The notes under the pieces: generated by a model
The model's database searches: none
The model's input: only the letters and a program-made list of their open reading frames with translations
Told to the model about the DNA's origin: nothing
Shown here: one piece after another, positions 1-9,545 of the stretch
Layout: the number at the start of each line of letters is the position of its first letter
Numbering within the stretch: the first letter of the stretch is position 1
Translations under genes and position numbers: made by a program
Source: Bathymodiolus brooksi
Taxonomy: Eukaryota; Mollusca; Bivalvia; Mytilida; Modiolidae
NCBI GenBank assembly: GCA_963680875.1
Contig: OY804575.1
Coordinates: forward strand, 104,835,505 to 104,899,504
Direction: 5' to 3'
Length of the DNA stretch: 64,000 bases

Positions 1-117
1 ATTTATGTGTATCTGATGTATTTTTTTACGAAAACTGTGCCCTTTTAAAACTTAAAGAATCAAAAACAGACTCTTTCAGGAAAGGAATATTTATACAATT
101 ACACAAGACTGACAATT

Positions 118-450
118 TACATTATCATCCTCTAAAGAGCTAACATCGTGGGTTAAGCTGCAAGTAGAAATCTTTTGTAAGGTAAGCCGCAGGCGCGCTT
201 TACAAAAGATTTCTACTTGCAGTGGGTTGGAGCTAACATCGTGGGTTAAGCTGCAAGTAGAAATCTTTTGTAAGGCAAGCCGCAGGCGCGCTTTACAAAA
301 GATTTCTACTTGCAGTGGGTTGGAGCTAACATCGTGGGTTAAGCTGCAAGTAGAAATCTTTTGTAAGGCAAGCCGCAGGCGTGCCTTACAAAAGATTTCT
401 ACTTCCAGCTTAACCCACGATGTTAGCTCTTTAGAGGATGATAGTGTTTT
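118..450. repeat. Nested palindromic element (MITE-like)
   Basis: Outer inverted arms (about 120-185 and 385-450; core CTCTAAAGAGCTAACATCG and its complement) enclose two further 93-bp direct units. Each unit is itself a hairpin, with AGTAGAAATCTTTTGT pairing to ACAAAAGATTTCTACT around a GC-rich loop (GCCGCAGGCGC). The result is a hairpin array inside a larger hairpin. It has no plausible coding content: the frames that cross it are translations of the inverted repeat. A non-autonomous DNA element is the likeliest identity (inference). Confidence 0.75.
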
Positions 451-1016
451 TGTCTTCTGTGTGGCGTTTTTTGAGTGTTCGTGTTCTATATTGTCGTCTG
501 TATAGCGTATTTTAGTGCATCTGCTGTATAATAAATGACCCATTTCCATGTGACCTTCACCAGTGTTTTAAATAACACGTCACACCTTGTGTTGATGTGA
601 GCGTTCTAAAAGTAGCCATCCAATAGCCATAGGTGACCTAATAGCACTGCTCTTATAACCCAGTTCAGATATCTTGCATAATATATCACACTGCACACGT
701 GATAAACGTCAAATGATAGCCCTACTGAACAGCAATTCACCAAAACTTCTCAATATCATTGTCAATTTTATGAATAAATGCATGTCCAAGAGAAATTCAT
801 CCTAGTCAACGTTTATATAACAAATAAAATGAGCACATTTTCACTCTCTATATATATTTATATATGTACGTATGCAAGCTGATGCCACTGTCACTCCCAC
901 ATGTATTGATATTATATATATTTTACATGTATATCTTTCTTTAAGTGTCATAACCATCTATAGTAAATATGTTAGTACCAATAAATATTGTTTATTGTCT
1001 ATTGTCATGATACACG
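451..1016. other. No gene seen, AT-rich
   Basis: AT-rich sequence with TATATA runs near 849-865. I see no coding signal, RNA gene or clear repeat here. Confidence 0.5.
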
Positions 1017-1166
1017 TTACATTTTATTTTGAAATAAGTAATCCTTCAAAATAGCTGCAGCTGCTTTATTTTGTTTTATTGTTCTTTCGGCATTTAATTT
1101 TAAACGTTTTTCTCCAATTTCAGCTTCTGTTGTTGTAGCAAATCTTTTACAACCTTTACGCTCCAT
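1017..1166 (-). pseudogene. 49-aa N-terminal fragment, KCTD1/Crypton-like family
   Basis: The minus-strand frame starts with ATG at 1166 and ends with TAA at 1017 (49 aa). The protein begins MERKGCKRFATTTEAEIGEK and continues with KQNKAAAAILKDYL. I recognise this pattern (short basic start, RFA-x-TTEAEI, then a helical NK-x-AA-x-ILKDYL stretch) as the start of a large bivalve family of KCTD1/Crypton-type, tyrosine-recombinase-derived proteins. That recognition is from general knowledge and is not certain. A GTAACG just at the end of the frame could be a splice donor, so it may be a first exon whose partner is missing. No downstream recombinase sequence was found, so I call it a fragment. Confidence 0.4.
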
Positions 1167-1169
1167 TGT

Positions 1170-1745
1170 TTATACTTGTATTGATTATAAATGCACTCAA
1201 TACACAGCGTGACCTAATTCTTGTGCTTGGTCATCCTGTCAATCAGGGAGAGGCATGTAATTGATGAAAATTCATTGATAGAACCCACGTGGATGCGTTT
1301 TTGTAAGTAGAAATACGGGGTATAAATAATTTCGCGCGCAAACATCGGAGTTTGTCTCCGCTGCATAAACTAATTACCGTTTAGAAAAAACGCTACACAG
1401 AGACAATTATATTTGTACGATGTTGCATTTATTAGATGACCTATGATTGGATAAAATCATTCCTAAAAATAACGATAGAAGGCAGATTAATACACTTTAC
1501 TGGTCAGTGGAAAATTCCATTCCTAAAAATAACGATAGAAGCAGACTGTAGCATTGTGTAATCTATTATTGCATAATTTGACTTTGACGCTGTCCGAAAT
1601 AAAGAAATATTGTAATCGATAACTGAAACGACGTATGCCAAGTGTACTTGACCAGGCCCACTATATATATGTGTGTGTATTTTGATTTAGCATAATTAAA
1701 CACAACCGGAAGAAAGAGGATGATTTATATTTTATATTTATAAAA
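1170..1745. other. Gene-free stretch with a short direct repeat
   Basis: A ~28-bp direct repeat (core CATTCCTAAAAATAACGATA) occurs at about 1460 and 1516, 56 bp apart. Otherwise I see nothing. The minus strand of 1320-1345 contains a TATA-like run (ATTTATACCCC) roughly 160 bp upstream of the small frame ending at 1017; a promoter role is only a guess. Confidence 0.4.
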
Positions 1746-1749
1746 TAAC

Positions 1750-1842
1750 TTAAAAGAATGTACGGCTAACAAATCTCGAGTCAGTCCTCTTTTGTTCGAT
1801 TTCCTCATCGGTAGTTGAAACAAATCGCCTCTTTTTCTCCAT
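1750..1842 (-). pseudogene. 30-aa fragment related to the 1017-1166 frame
   Basis: ATG at 1842, TAA at 1750. The protein starts MEKKRRFVSTTDEEIEQKR, matching the first 20 residues of the frame at 1017-1166 (M-E-x-K-x-x-RF-x-x-TT-x-x-EI-x-x-KR), then diverges and stops. Two such starts in the same orientation 0.7 kb apart suggest remnants of a local or transposed family. The relation between the two is visible directly; the KCTD1/Crypton label is inference. Confidence 0.35.
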
Positions 1843-2065
1843 TGTGCTACGTTGGTCCGTTACACATCGATGCAGACGATAGATAAACATGCAGTTACGA
1901 AACGATGCAGACGGAAAATTACAGAAGGTTAGGGAGCGGTGCTTAATTTTGTGTAGTGACTATTACATCTTTAGCCTTAGAACTTCCAAGAAAGTCCGTC
2001 AAACATAGTTCGTGGAAACAACTTAGTTAATGTTTCAAGTTATAGATCAGCAACATCGTACAAAA

Positions 2066-2322
2066 ATGTTCTAAGTTCCCGTGACCGACTATGATTATTT
2101 AGACGGTCAGTAAATAGTTGAAGGGTTCGCGCTAAGGTGATTATTTAGACGGTCAGTAAATAGCTGAAGGGTTCGCGCTAAAGCGCTCACCTTTCAACAA
2201 TTTACTGCTCACCCTTCAACAATTTACTGACCGTCTAAATATTTCGCGCTATAGCGCTCACCCTTCAATTTACTGACCATCTAAATAATCATAGTCAGTC
2301 ACTAGGGAGCTTAGAACTTATA
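2066..2322. repeat. Inverted-repeat MITE with internal duplications
   Basis: The left arm (TAAGTTCCCGTGACCGACTA) and right arm (complement near 2283-2318) pair over about 50 bp. Inside, the motif TTTAGACGGTCAGTAAAT occurs several times in both orientations, together with GCGCTATAGCGC-type palindromes. Non-coding. Probably a non-autonomous TIR element. Confidence 0.7.
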
Positions 2323-2338
2323 ATGGCCCTTTTCGTCT

Positions 2339-2735
2339 TTGAAGAAATATCTCAAATATAGAACAAAGCTGTATACTAGTACACGTCCTTTAGATCCATT
2401 GTTTATAACTGGAAATTGTCAAGTATTGGACAGATACTACTTCTTACGTAAAGTGAATAATTCGTTGTTTAATCGACTCAGAATTGGTCGTCTGCGGCAT
2501 AAACAACAATGGCTGCACATGAAGCGGACATATAACATGAAAACAGAAGAAGATAGAGAAAAAACGTTCAATTAATGAAATGGTCAGCAGGTTTAGCTCT
2601 ACAATAATGAATATATGGTTGATGCTAGTTTAAGTTATTTGAATCAATGGATCATTGATTGTGTGGAAAAGTGTCAGGATGCTATATTTATTGAAGGCCA
2701 AGGAGATGTATACAGTATAAATATAAATAATTAGG
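2339..2735 (+). other. Two small unassigned reading frames
   Basis: A 78-aa frame (2339-2575, no ATG at its upstream end) and a second clean frame of about 40 codons from an ATG near 2612 to TAG near 2735 (MVDASLSYLNQWIIDCVEK) lie in tandem. The composition looks more protein-like than the surrounding AT-rich DNA, but I do not recognise either. They could be remnants of one transposon gene next to the MITE at 2066-2322. Low confidence. Confidence 0.2.
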
Positions 2736-2808
2736 ACTTAGTAATGTTTTGCTGACATAAAGAAAAACACTTTCTTGGTAAGGTATTAAGATATAAGGTA
2801 ATAAGTCT

Positions 2809-2966
2809 GTTATTTAATGGTTTCAGGTGCAATAGACTGGAACATTTGCCCTTTGGTCCTGGGAATAACCAAAGGTTCTATTGCACGAGGCCATCAGAAC
2901 CTTTGGTCATTCCCAGGACCCCAGGGCAAATATTCCAATCTATTGCACCTGCAACCATTAAATAAC
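2809..2966. repeat. Hairpin MITE, ~158 bp
   Basis: Near-perfect fold-back: GTTATTTAATGG at 2809-2820 is complementary to CCATTAAATAAC at 2955-2966. The arms (about 70 bp, including GGTGCAATAGA and TTTGGTCCTGGGAAT) leave a loop of about 15 nt. Non-coding. Confidence 0.75.
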
Positions 2967-2989
2967 TGAATAATATTTTCCCGTAACAA

Positions 2990-3155
2990 TCTACAATTCC
3001 ACCCACATACAGGCTTTGCTCTTTCTCCTTAATTCTGCGTGCTCAGCTGAGAAGCAACAAATACCAATTTCTTTGGTTTGACCCGATAGGGGCTCGAACC
3101 CACGATCTACCGTACTCGAGGCAAGCACCGTAACAATTATAACACCGATGCGGTT
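2990..3155 (-). repeat. tRNA-headed SINE (type A), partial
   Basis: Read on the minus strand, the head contains GGTGCTTGCCTCGAG and a polymerase III B-box (GGGTTCGAGCC), followed by a body ending near CTCCTTAATTCTGCG. The same body occurs at 6985-7262, 51853-52190 and 55010-55330. This copy lacks the shared GTTTAACGCC tail. Confidence 0.7.
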
Positions 3156-3159
3156 TCTG

Positions 3160-4830
3160 TCTGTTTGATTTTTTTTAAAAATATTCATGAAAACTTAGAA
3201 AATGATATTTTCAATAGAAATGAAGTTTAAGGATAGATTCCAAATTTACAACAAAAAAAAAGCTATTATTGTCATCTATGCATCTGATTTAATACGTAGA
3301 GTCTGATCCAAAGACCCAATCCAATATCACTTTTTCAGCTATATTATATTTTGTTCTCGTCATGGAAAACGATAAATACTGCACACTTGGCGTTAAACAA
3401 CAATCAATCGACATGAACTGAAACGTATTTCAATAACAGTTGACTTAAATATAGACTTTCCTTTTAATACCAGTGGATTACGATTTTTCTCCACCCATTT
3501 CCACCTGCCAAGAGTTACGATACATCCCCCTCCTGTTCACCTTGATTGGCTGAGAATGATGTCATTATAAGGGATGAGAGATGGCAGTGCATGAAAATTA
3601 CAGCTACCTCGGACAAGAGCGAAGAGGAGGAGCGGATCGTAATCTTTGACTAGCGAAGATATTCTCCATTCGACATAGCTAAGAAGAGTTTGAAGATACC
3701 AAAGGGGTAATCAGAATCCGTATATCGAAGAACAGACAACACAATGGCCACAAGAAAAGAACAGACAACACAATGGCCACAAGAAAAAGGACAAGCAACT
3801 ATCCACAAAACACACCGAGAGTGGAGGAATATCGCAATCCATTGATAGCAGAAAAAAATCTAGACAAAACGTCAAAAATATTTTTAAGTTGTTAATTTCT
3901 GTTTTTTATGATCTAGAAAGGAAATTACTGGTTAGACTTTAATGACATCGTTGATTTCTCCTATACTTAAAAGAGTTATGTATTATACTTAATCAAATTA
4001 ATATAAAAAAACTAGTTTTATGAGTGTTTAATGTTCATGTGGAAAGTTCCTTATTATAAAAAATAATAAGCCGATATTAATTTATCATGTTTACGATTTC
4101 ATAATTTTCAAGTAACTCTCGTATAAAAATTGTCCATCAGTGAATAAACGTTAGAGAAAACTGAAGGGGCAATCTAAAAAGAACAACCCAGAGACATACT
4201 GGATACAAGACACAAATCAAAGACAAACAAAATAATAAACACCGCACAGAAGACTAAAAAGATGGGCAACACGGACCCCCCCCAAAAAAATAGAGCAAAA
4301 AAAAAAATAAATAAAAAAAAATGGAGGTTTGCCCAGGTAGGTTCTAGCGAACGGCAGCAGTTCCTGCTTCTTGTAAGACGCCATCCGTATTACTCATAGT
4401 CAAGACCAGTTAAAGTCTTATCGACAGCAAAATATAATAAGCATAAAGGAATAGATCCATTGGCATTTGAGAAATGGATATCCCGCACCGGTTGACCAAT
4501 TCGTGATGTCGACCTGTACAATTTTTGTAGCCATGTACTCTAGTTTCAAAATAATTTTTGGTGTATAATGAATTCATGACAATAAAAAAAATTTCTTTGA
4601 ACGTGTCGTTCGCACTAAATTGAGAGCTCTGTTTTTATATTATATTATATACTCATATACATATCTTGAATCTGATTTGATAAAACACTGTCACGTGATA
4701 TTTATCCATTCGTTGGGTCAACCGCTAATCGTAAGGTTCACCGCTCGCGAGGAAATTCCAAGGAAATTCCCACGTGAGCCTCACGTGTTTCCAATTATAG
4801 TTACTTCCCTTGATTCAATAGACAACAAAC
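3160..4830. other. Repeat-rich stretch without a supported gene
   Basis: It contains a SINE-tail remnant ending GGCGTTAAACAACAATCAAT (about 3340-3420), a minus-strand Penelope-like 3' tail at 3680-3840 with a ~30-bp internal duplication (GAACAGACAACACAATGGCC twice), a second more decayed tail at about 4150-4410, and A- and C-runs near 4275-4320. The stretch just before 4831 has three CACGTG E-box motifs (4694, 4771, 4786), which could belong to a promoter. Confidence 0.45.
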
Positions 4831-4957
4831 ATGGCGCCCAGCGACAGGTTCGTCGCTGTAGGCGAAGAAGAAATTTTATATATTATATCGAATATTTTCG
4901 CAAAACCGCAGGTTTTCTATTACTTGGTGTCTGATGCAAAAATATTCGATATAATAT
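4831..4957 (+). pseudogene. Possible first exon truncated by a hairpin element
   Basis: An ATG at 4831 in good context (ACAAACATGG) opens MAPSDRFVAVGEEEILYII. This resembles the RFV-x-V-x-EEEI start of the small frames at 1017-1166 and 1750-1842. Coding resemblance ends where a 19-bp inverted repeat begins (4880-4898 pairs with 4939-4957), followed at once by the 4960-5064 palindrome. The reading is that a gene start was interrupted by fold-back sequence. Alternatively the resemblance is chance. Confidence 0.25.
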
Positions 4958-4959
4958 GC

Positions 4960-5064
4960 CAATTATCACCCTTGTTGGAGTGTGACCCGACGGTTTGTCT
5001 CTCCTCGAAAACTTTTCTCTGGGAGACAAACCGTCGGGTCACACTCCAACAAGGGTGATAATTG
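4960..5064. repeat. Perfect palindrome, 42-bp arms
   Basis: 4960-5001 is an exact reverse complement of 5023-5064 (arms begin CAATTATCACCCTTGTTGGA), with a 21-nt loop. The termini (TTATCACCCTTGTTGGAG) resemble those of the hairpin element at 50331-50468 (TTATGACCCTTGTTGTAG), so both may belong to one fold-back family. Confidence 0.85.
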
Positions 5065-5863
5065 TATAATATAACACCGTTCAGTTATTGGAATTGAGAA
5101 ATTGCAAATCATCATATAAATGAACTTTGTATTCTAAAGTATCTTCATTTCATTGAGTAATACTTTTATTTTGTATTGTTATATGACCCCGCATTATTGA
5201 AGTATCATCAAATATTTATTACTTCATATCTATATAATATTATTACTTTATTAACATTTCACGTTTTATTACATTCATAAATCATAATGAAGTGTTTAGT
5301 ATTATTATACTAAATGGTAGAAATTGGATGTGTATTAATCGTGATTTTTTTTGCTTTTTTAAGTGTTGTATTTAATCCACATCGCATTATGGATTATTGA
5401 TAAACTTGAGGACTGGACTTCTGTCGTAAAGTTGATATGTAATCTTTTAGCTGGTAATAAATAGAATATTTAGCTGAAACTCCTAAAAGTAAGAATTGTG
5501 CGAAGGAGTGTTTGCAAATTGATTAAATTGTTAGAGGCTTAGTCAGCAGGATTGTGTTATCGCTTTATTTGGGCTATATTAATACGGTTGCTAAAAATAA
5601 TACAAAGCATAAAATAAATAGAATTCAATGTCTATTTTCATATGTTTAGCATACCATTGTTGTATGATACTATTTCAATCATGCTGGTCTTTCTAAACAA
5701 TTCAGAAACAAACTGTTAATCGACGACCCCGGTGTAAATAATATCAAAACATAACTAAATATATCATGGCGAACTTAAAATGACGAGAAAGACACTTGAG
5801 CATTTAAAAATCTCTATAATACATGATACATAATTAACAATCAGTCATTTACGTGCACACTAG
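5065..5863. other. Gene-free, AT-rich
   Basis: Strongly AT-rich sequence with many short A/T runs. No frame, RNA gene or repeat that I can support. Confidence 0.5.
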
Positions 5864-6332
5864 ATTCGATATATACATTTTTATAACCGAGTTATGTTAT
5901 TAAAGATGACAATGACATTTTTATACAATTCGGTATATACGTTTTTATAACCGAGTTAGGTTATTAAAGATGACATTGACATTTTTATACAATTCGTTAT
6001 ATGTATATACGTTTTTATAACCGAGTTAGGTTATTAAAGATGACAATGACATTTTTATACAATTCGATATATACGTTTCTATAACCGAGTTAGGATATTA
6101 AAGATGACAATGACATTTTTATGCAATTCGGTATATACGTTTTTATAACCGAGTTAGGTTATTAAAGATGACAATGACATTTTTATGCAATTCGACATAT
6201 ACGGTTTTATAACCGAGTTAGGTTATTAAAGATGACAATGACATTTTTATACAATTCGATAAATACGTTTTTATAACCGAGTTAAGTTATTAAAGATGAC
6301 AATGACATTTTTATACAATTCGGTATATACGG
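5864..6332. repeat. ~65-bp minisatellite, about 7 copies
   Basis: Each unit carries ATAACCGAGTTAGGTTATTA (itself an imperfect inverted repeat) and GATGACAATGACATTTTTAT. Copies differ by point changes such as GATATA/GGTATA/GACATA and small indels. Confidence 0.9.
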
Positions 6333-6825
6333 TCACAATGTGGCCAATGCTATATTATTAGGTATATCCACCTTGTTACTCTCGGCCGGACGATCACTGT
6401 CATCCTTTCTATAACACTATTCATCAAGTTTTCAGGGTGTTGCTATTGAGAGAATTGTTTACCATATTATTACTGTTTAAACTTTCTGTTCACAAGACCA
6501 TACCAGGAAGGACTAAGTTGTACAATATGCACCACATTTTTACTTTCAATATCCTTATCATTAGTCTTTGGTCAGTTATCCCTTTAACTGTTTTTGTTTA
6601 TCGGTTAAATTTAGAAAGAATGTATGGTCTATTTCTAAGTTCATTACCCCGTTAGTTTTCTATGCACTGTTTTGTAGTTCATTATTTGTCCTTTTGCGTA
6701 TGGTCATGGTATTGTCTGTCCTTCTTCGATTGACGGCCTATGACTACCCCATTGGTATCATCAAACAAACCTTTCTTTTAAGACGATTACTTTATTTATA
6801 ACCTTCTGACAAAATGACATATGTA
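6333..6825. other. Gene-free; contains a Penelope-like 3' tail
   Basis: About 6672-6775 (plus) matches the repeated tail found throughout the window (TTGTATTGTCTGTCC type, then a TTGGTATC...CAAAC end). The overlapping small frames here are translations of this repeat. Confidence 0.45.
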
Positions 6826-6990
6826 ATAAAAACGTAGATATCAAATTTAGTGGTGCACACGGCACGTATCTCGAATAACCTTCACCAGGTACGGTCAAGG
6901 TCAAATAATTCAAACGTCTTTGAGAGCAAGAAAAGCAAAGGGCCAAAACAGTATAGCCAAAATCGGCTTAGGTCACATATGCTTACATTT
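6826..6990 (+). repeat. Interspersed repeat R, copy 1
   Basis: Begins AAAACGTAGATATCAAATTT, then AATAACCTTCACCAGGTAC, then CAAAGGGCC, ending GGCTTAGGTCACAT. The same order occurs at 7666-7840 and 8318-8475, and it forms the flanks of the 41-bp minisatellite at 38671-39527. The intact GGCTTAGGTCA end is useful because it shows the uninterrupted form of the site into which the Ngaro element inserted. Confidence 0.7.
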
Positions 6991-7262
6991 CAGCTGTATC
7001 ATGGCGGGAACAAGCTACATTTAATGAGATGATAATGATAATGATATTACGCTTAGTTAATTTTCTATAGTGCCAGCTCACTGAAGCAACAGTCCACGTG
7101 TAGACATGTCGCCCCACTCGGACACATTGTCATGATTCCGATACAACCAGTCTTTGCTCCTTCTCCTTAATGATGCATGCCTAGAGGAGAAACAACAAAT
7201 ACCAATTGTATAGTCTTTACTTTGACCAGACTGAGGCTCTAGCTCACGATCCACCGTCTACA
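6985..7262 (-). repeat. tRNA-headed SINE (type A)
   Basis: Minus-strand copy of the SINE best seen at 51853-52190. The tail side (CAGCTGTATCATGGCGGGAA) is at the left and the diverged B-box side (GAGCTAGAGCCTCAG on the minus strand) at the right. Confidence 0.7.
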
Positions 7263-7665
7263 TTATTGATATCATTATTAATTTAACATCCATTCATGAA
7301 CTCAGAAACAAGAGATTACTGACCACAGTCACAATTAATTGCTTATGTTACGTTATTGATAGATTATATCAACAACAGATTAATTGTCGTCATTAACACC
7401 ACTAATGATTGATATTGTTAAAACACAGGTAAACGTGCTTCCTTCCTTTTCAATCACGTTGATATCAAAGTGCACCACCAACTGGAAAATCAACCATTAA
7501 TTTTAATAATTGAAAGCTAATTTGTATCTAAATTACTTCTTATTGTAATATGTTTCTGGAAAGGTACACGTAGCCTCATAAACAATAAACATTTCAGCCT
7601 TCAGACAAATTGAGTAGTAATAGATGTTTAATTGTGTTTTGATGGGTTGTTATTTAACTTATATA
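7263..7665. other. Gene-free, AT-rich
   Basis: AT-rich sequence with no supported feature. Confidence 0.5.
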
Positions 7666-7840
7666 AAACGTAGATATCACATTTAGTGCCAACGAAGCGT
7701 TTTTGGAATAACCTTCAACAGGTACCGCTCAAAGTCGAAAGGTTGGAAAGCCAAATAAAAAAAAACCATTTTGGAGCAAGTTAAAGGGCCTAAACTGCTA
7801 GCCAAGATCTGCTAAGGTCACATTTTCCCGAGAGAAGAGA
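7666..7840 (+). repeat. Interspersed repeat R, copy 2
   Basis: AAAACGTAGATATCACATTT, then AATAACCTTCAACAGGTACC, ending CTGCTAAGGTCACATTTTCC. The last part is a paralogous empty version of the Ngaro insertion site at 8475/25371. Confidence 0.7.
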
Positions 7841-8317
7841 ACCTCAGTTAGGAGTATTTCAGTAATGTTCGTGATGAGAACAAATCTACAAACAACAGCG
7901 CATGGTAGCCCAATCCAATAGATATGGATGAATGTTGTAATTGTCACAAGGAAAGGAGATGATGGATAGGGCCGAAGATTTTGCCTTGTAACTGGCCAAT
8001 GACCACCACTCCTTGCAAAACCTTATATCGCTCCTACCAAAATGTTCTTTAATAGAGGCTGTTGCAGGTTGTCATTAACGTACAGGGCCACTTGTGTATT
8101 TGGTTCGTTTTGATATCCGCACAACTAGTGGACCTCTCTTTCGGAACAAATGTAACCCACAGTGGGGAAGCTAGGCCATATTTCAATATCTCGGTGATTA
8201 ATTGTTCGAAAAATTAATTTTAAGACCAGCTCTTGAATGAGAAAATCTCAAAATAGCCCATCTTAGAGCCTGAGTGATGAATCAGATTTGTAAAATATTC
8301 TGTCAAATTTATTGTCT
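7841..8317. other. Gene-free stretch
   Basis: No open frame or RNA gene supported. It could be further body of repeat R, but I cannot delimit it. Confidence 0.4.
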
Positions 8318-8475
8318 AATAAAAGCGTAGATACCAAATTATAATGCGCACGACTCGTTTCTGCAATAACCTTCATCAGTTATGCCCAATGCCAAAATAT
8401 TTAAAAGTCAAATGATTTAAAAGTCTTTGGGAGCACGAAAACCAAAGGGCCTAAACGATATAGTAAAAATCAGCT
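8318..8475 (+). repeat. Interspersed repeat R, copy 3, split by the Ngaro element
   Basis: Carries the family order (AAAAGCGTAGATACCAAATT, AATAACCTTCATCAG, CAAAGGGCC) and breaks off at AAAATCAGCT. The continuation AAGGTCAATT lies at 25371, on the far side of the Ngaro element, matching the CTGCTAAGGTCA of copy 2. Confidence 0.75.
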
Positions 8476-8752
8476 AAATGTATTTCTTTTCGTTTGATAA
8501 TGGGTTTTCCCCTTTAAATATATATGTAAGATATAAATAAAGTTGGGTAACCTGTTTGGATAGTATGCATATTCCAGGTTTTAAATACACGTAGTAACAA
8601 GTATCTTTTGCACGAGAAAAGTTTTGGCGGTAATTAGGGCGGGGTATTTTAATTGATATATAAAGGCCTGTTTGAATAATTTCATTATCGAAGGTGCTCA
8701 CAGTAAATACGATCTAGACGTTACAAGTTTTTCACTGTAGAGTTGACTTTTA
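8476..8752 (+). repeat. Ngaro A1 repeat (left end)
   Basis: 277 bp starting AAATGTATTTC, nearly identical to A2 at 24912-25188 (about four substitutions seen). It ends a few bases before the gag start. Minus-strand frames across both copies are repeat translations, not genes. Confidence 0.9.
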
Positions 8753-8763
8753 TCCAGTGTAAT

Positions 8764-9545
8764 ATGTCAGAGTCAGGGTCCGATCAGGAAGTAGTTACAG
8801 AAACTGCACAGCGAAAATCTAGTTCCAGAGCTAATGACGGTACTGAATTGTCAACATATGTGTCTTTATTTTCTACCGTGTTGACCAACGCTTTAGAACA
8901 ACAGAAGATTAACATAATACAACATTTTGAAAGTCGTTTTGCTAAAAACGAAAAACAGACAGGAGTTGAAGCCGGAGACTTTGTTTTTAAACACGAAGGA
9001 AACCGTATTCAACACTCATTCAACTCTGAACGCGCAGATAATCTAGCGAAGTTGGAAAGTTTAATAAAGATTAAAGATTTAACTGCTGCTTCTAAGTTGT
9101 TGACTGAAGAAAGGGAGATTTTGCGGAAGAGGAATACAATTCTCAAAATTGCCGATAAACATGGATGGGACACCGTGCAGGAATATTTGGACTCTCCTCT
9201 CGCTGATGATAAGGACGATGCTGCTAATCTCCGTACAGCTATGACAGGCCAGCAGACAGAGCCAATATATCAGACAAGTTCGCATCACGCGGTGGAGCAA
9301 AGTTCAATGCTAGGAATTTTTTTCGTGGCTTTAGCCAGTTCAACGGAGACGGCAGTCGGGGACAACAACAACAGTTTGTTGGAAAATGTTTCTACTGTAA
9401 TCAACAAGGACACTACGCTAGATTCTTCCCCCTTAAAGGTACCACAGCAACAGCGGCATTCGGAGCTTCCAAGGAACAGACACCAAAGACACAGTGATGA
9501 TTCTATTATTTCTACAAAGACCACAGTAAATGAAGTTGAGTATAA
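8764..9545 (+). pseudogene. Ngaro gag, frameshifted
   Basis: Nucleocapsid-type protein of the element. ATG at 8764 (MSESGSDQEVVTE) directly follows A1; the open frame extends upstream only to a TTG at 8743, so 8764 is preferred. The N-terminal ~160 residues (through HGWDTVQEYLDSPLADDKDD) read in one frame. A frameshift near 9230-9250 then moves the gag C-terminus to a second frame, where a glycine- and arginine-rich stretch and a CCHC zinc knuckle are visible (CFYCNQQGHYAR, codons from 9387). The knuckle's last Cys position is Phe. This second frame ends at TGA near 9500. Because of the shift, the N-terminal gag frame runs straight into the pol frame, giving an artificial 391-aa fusion (8743-9918). 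Confidence 0.7.

Noticed and set aside
91..549. Frames on both strands over 91-549 with internal repeats (EIFCKARLR type)
   Set aside because: The repeats come from the nested palindrome; both strands give similar peptides, as expected for an inverted repeat.
8474..8701. Minus-strand 75-codon frame duplicated at 24910-25137
   Set aside because: It is the complement of the Ngaro A repeat; the duplication reflects the split direct repeats, not a gene family.
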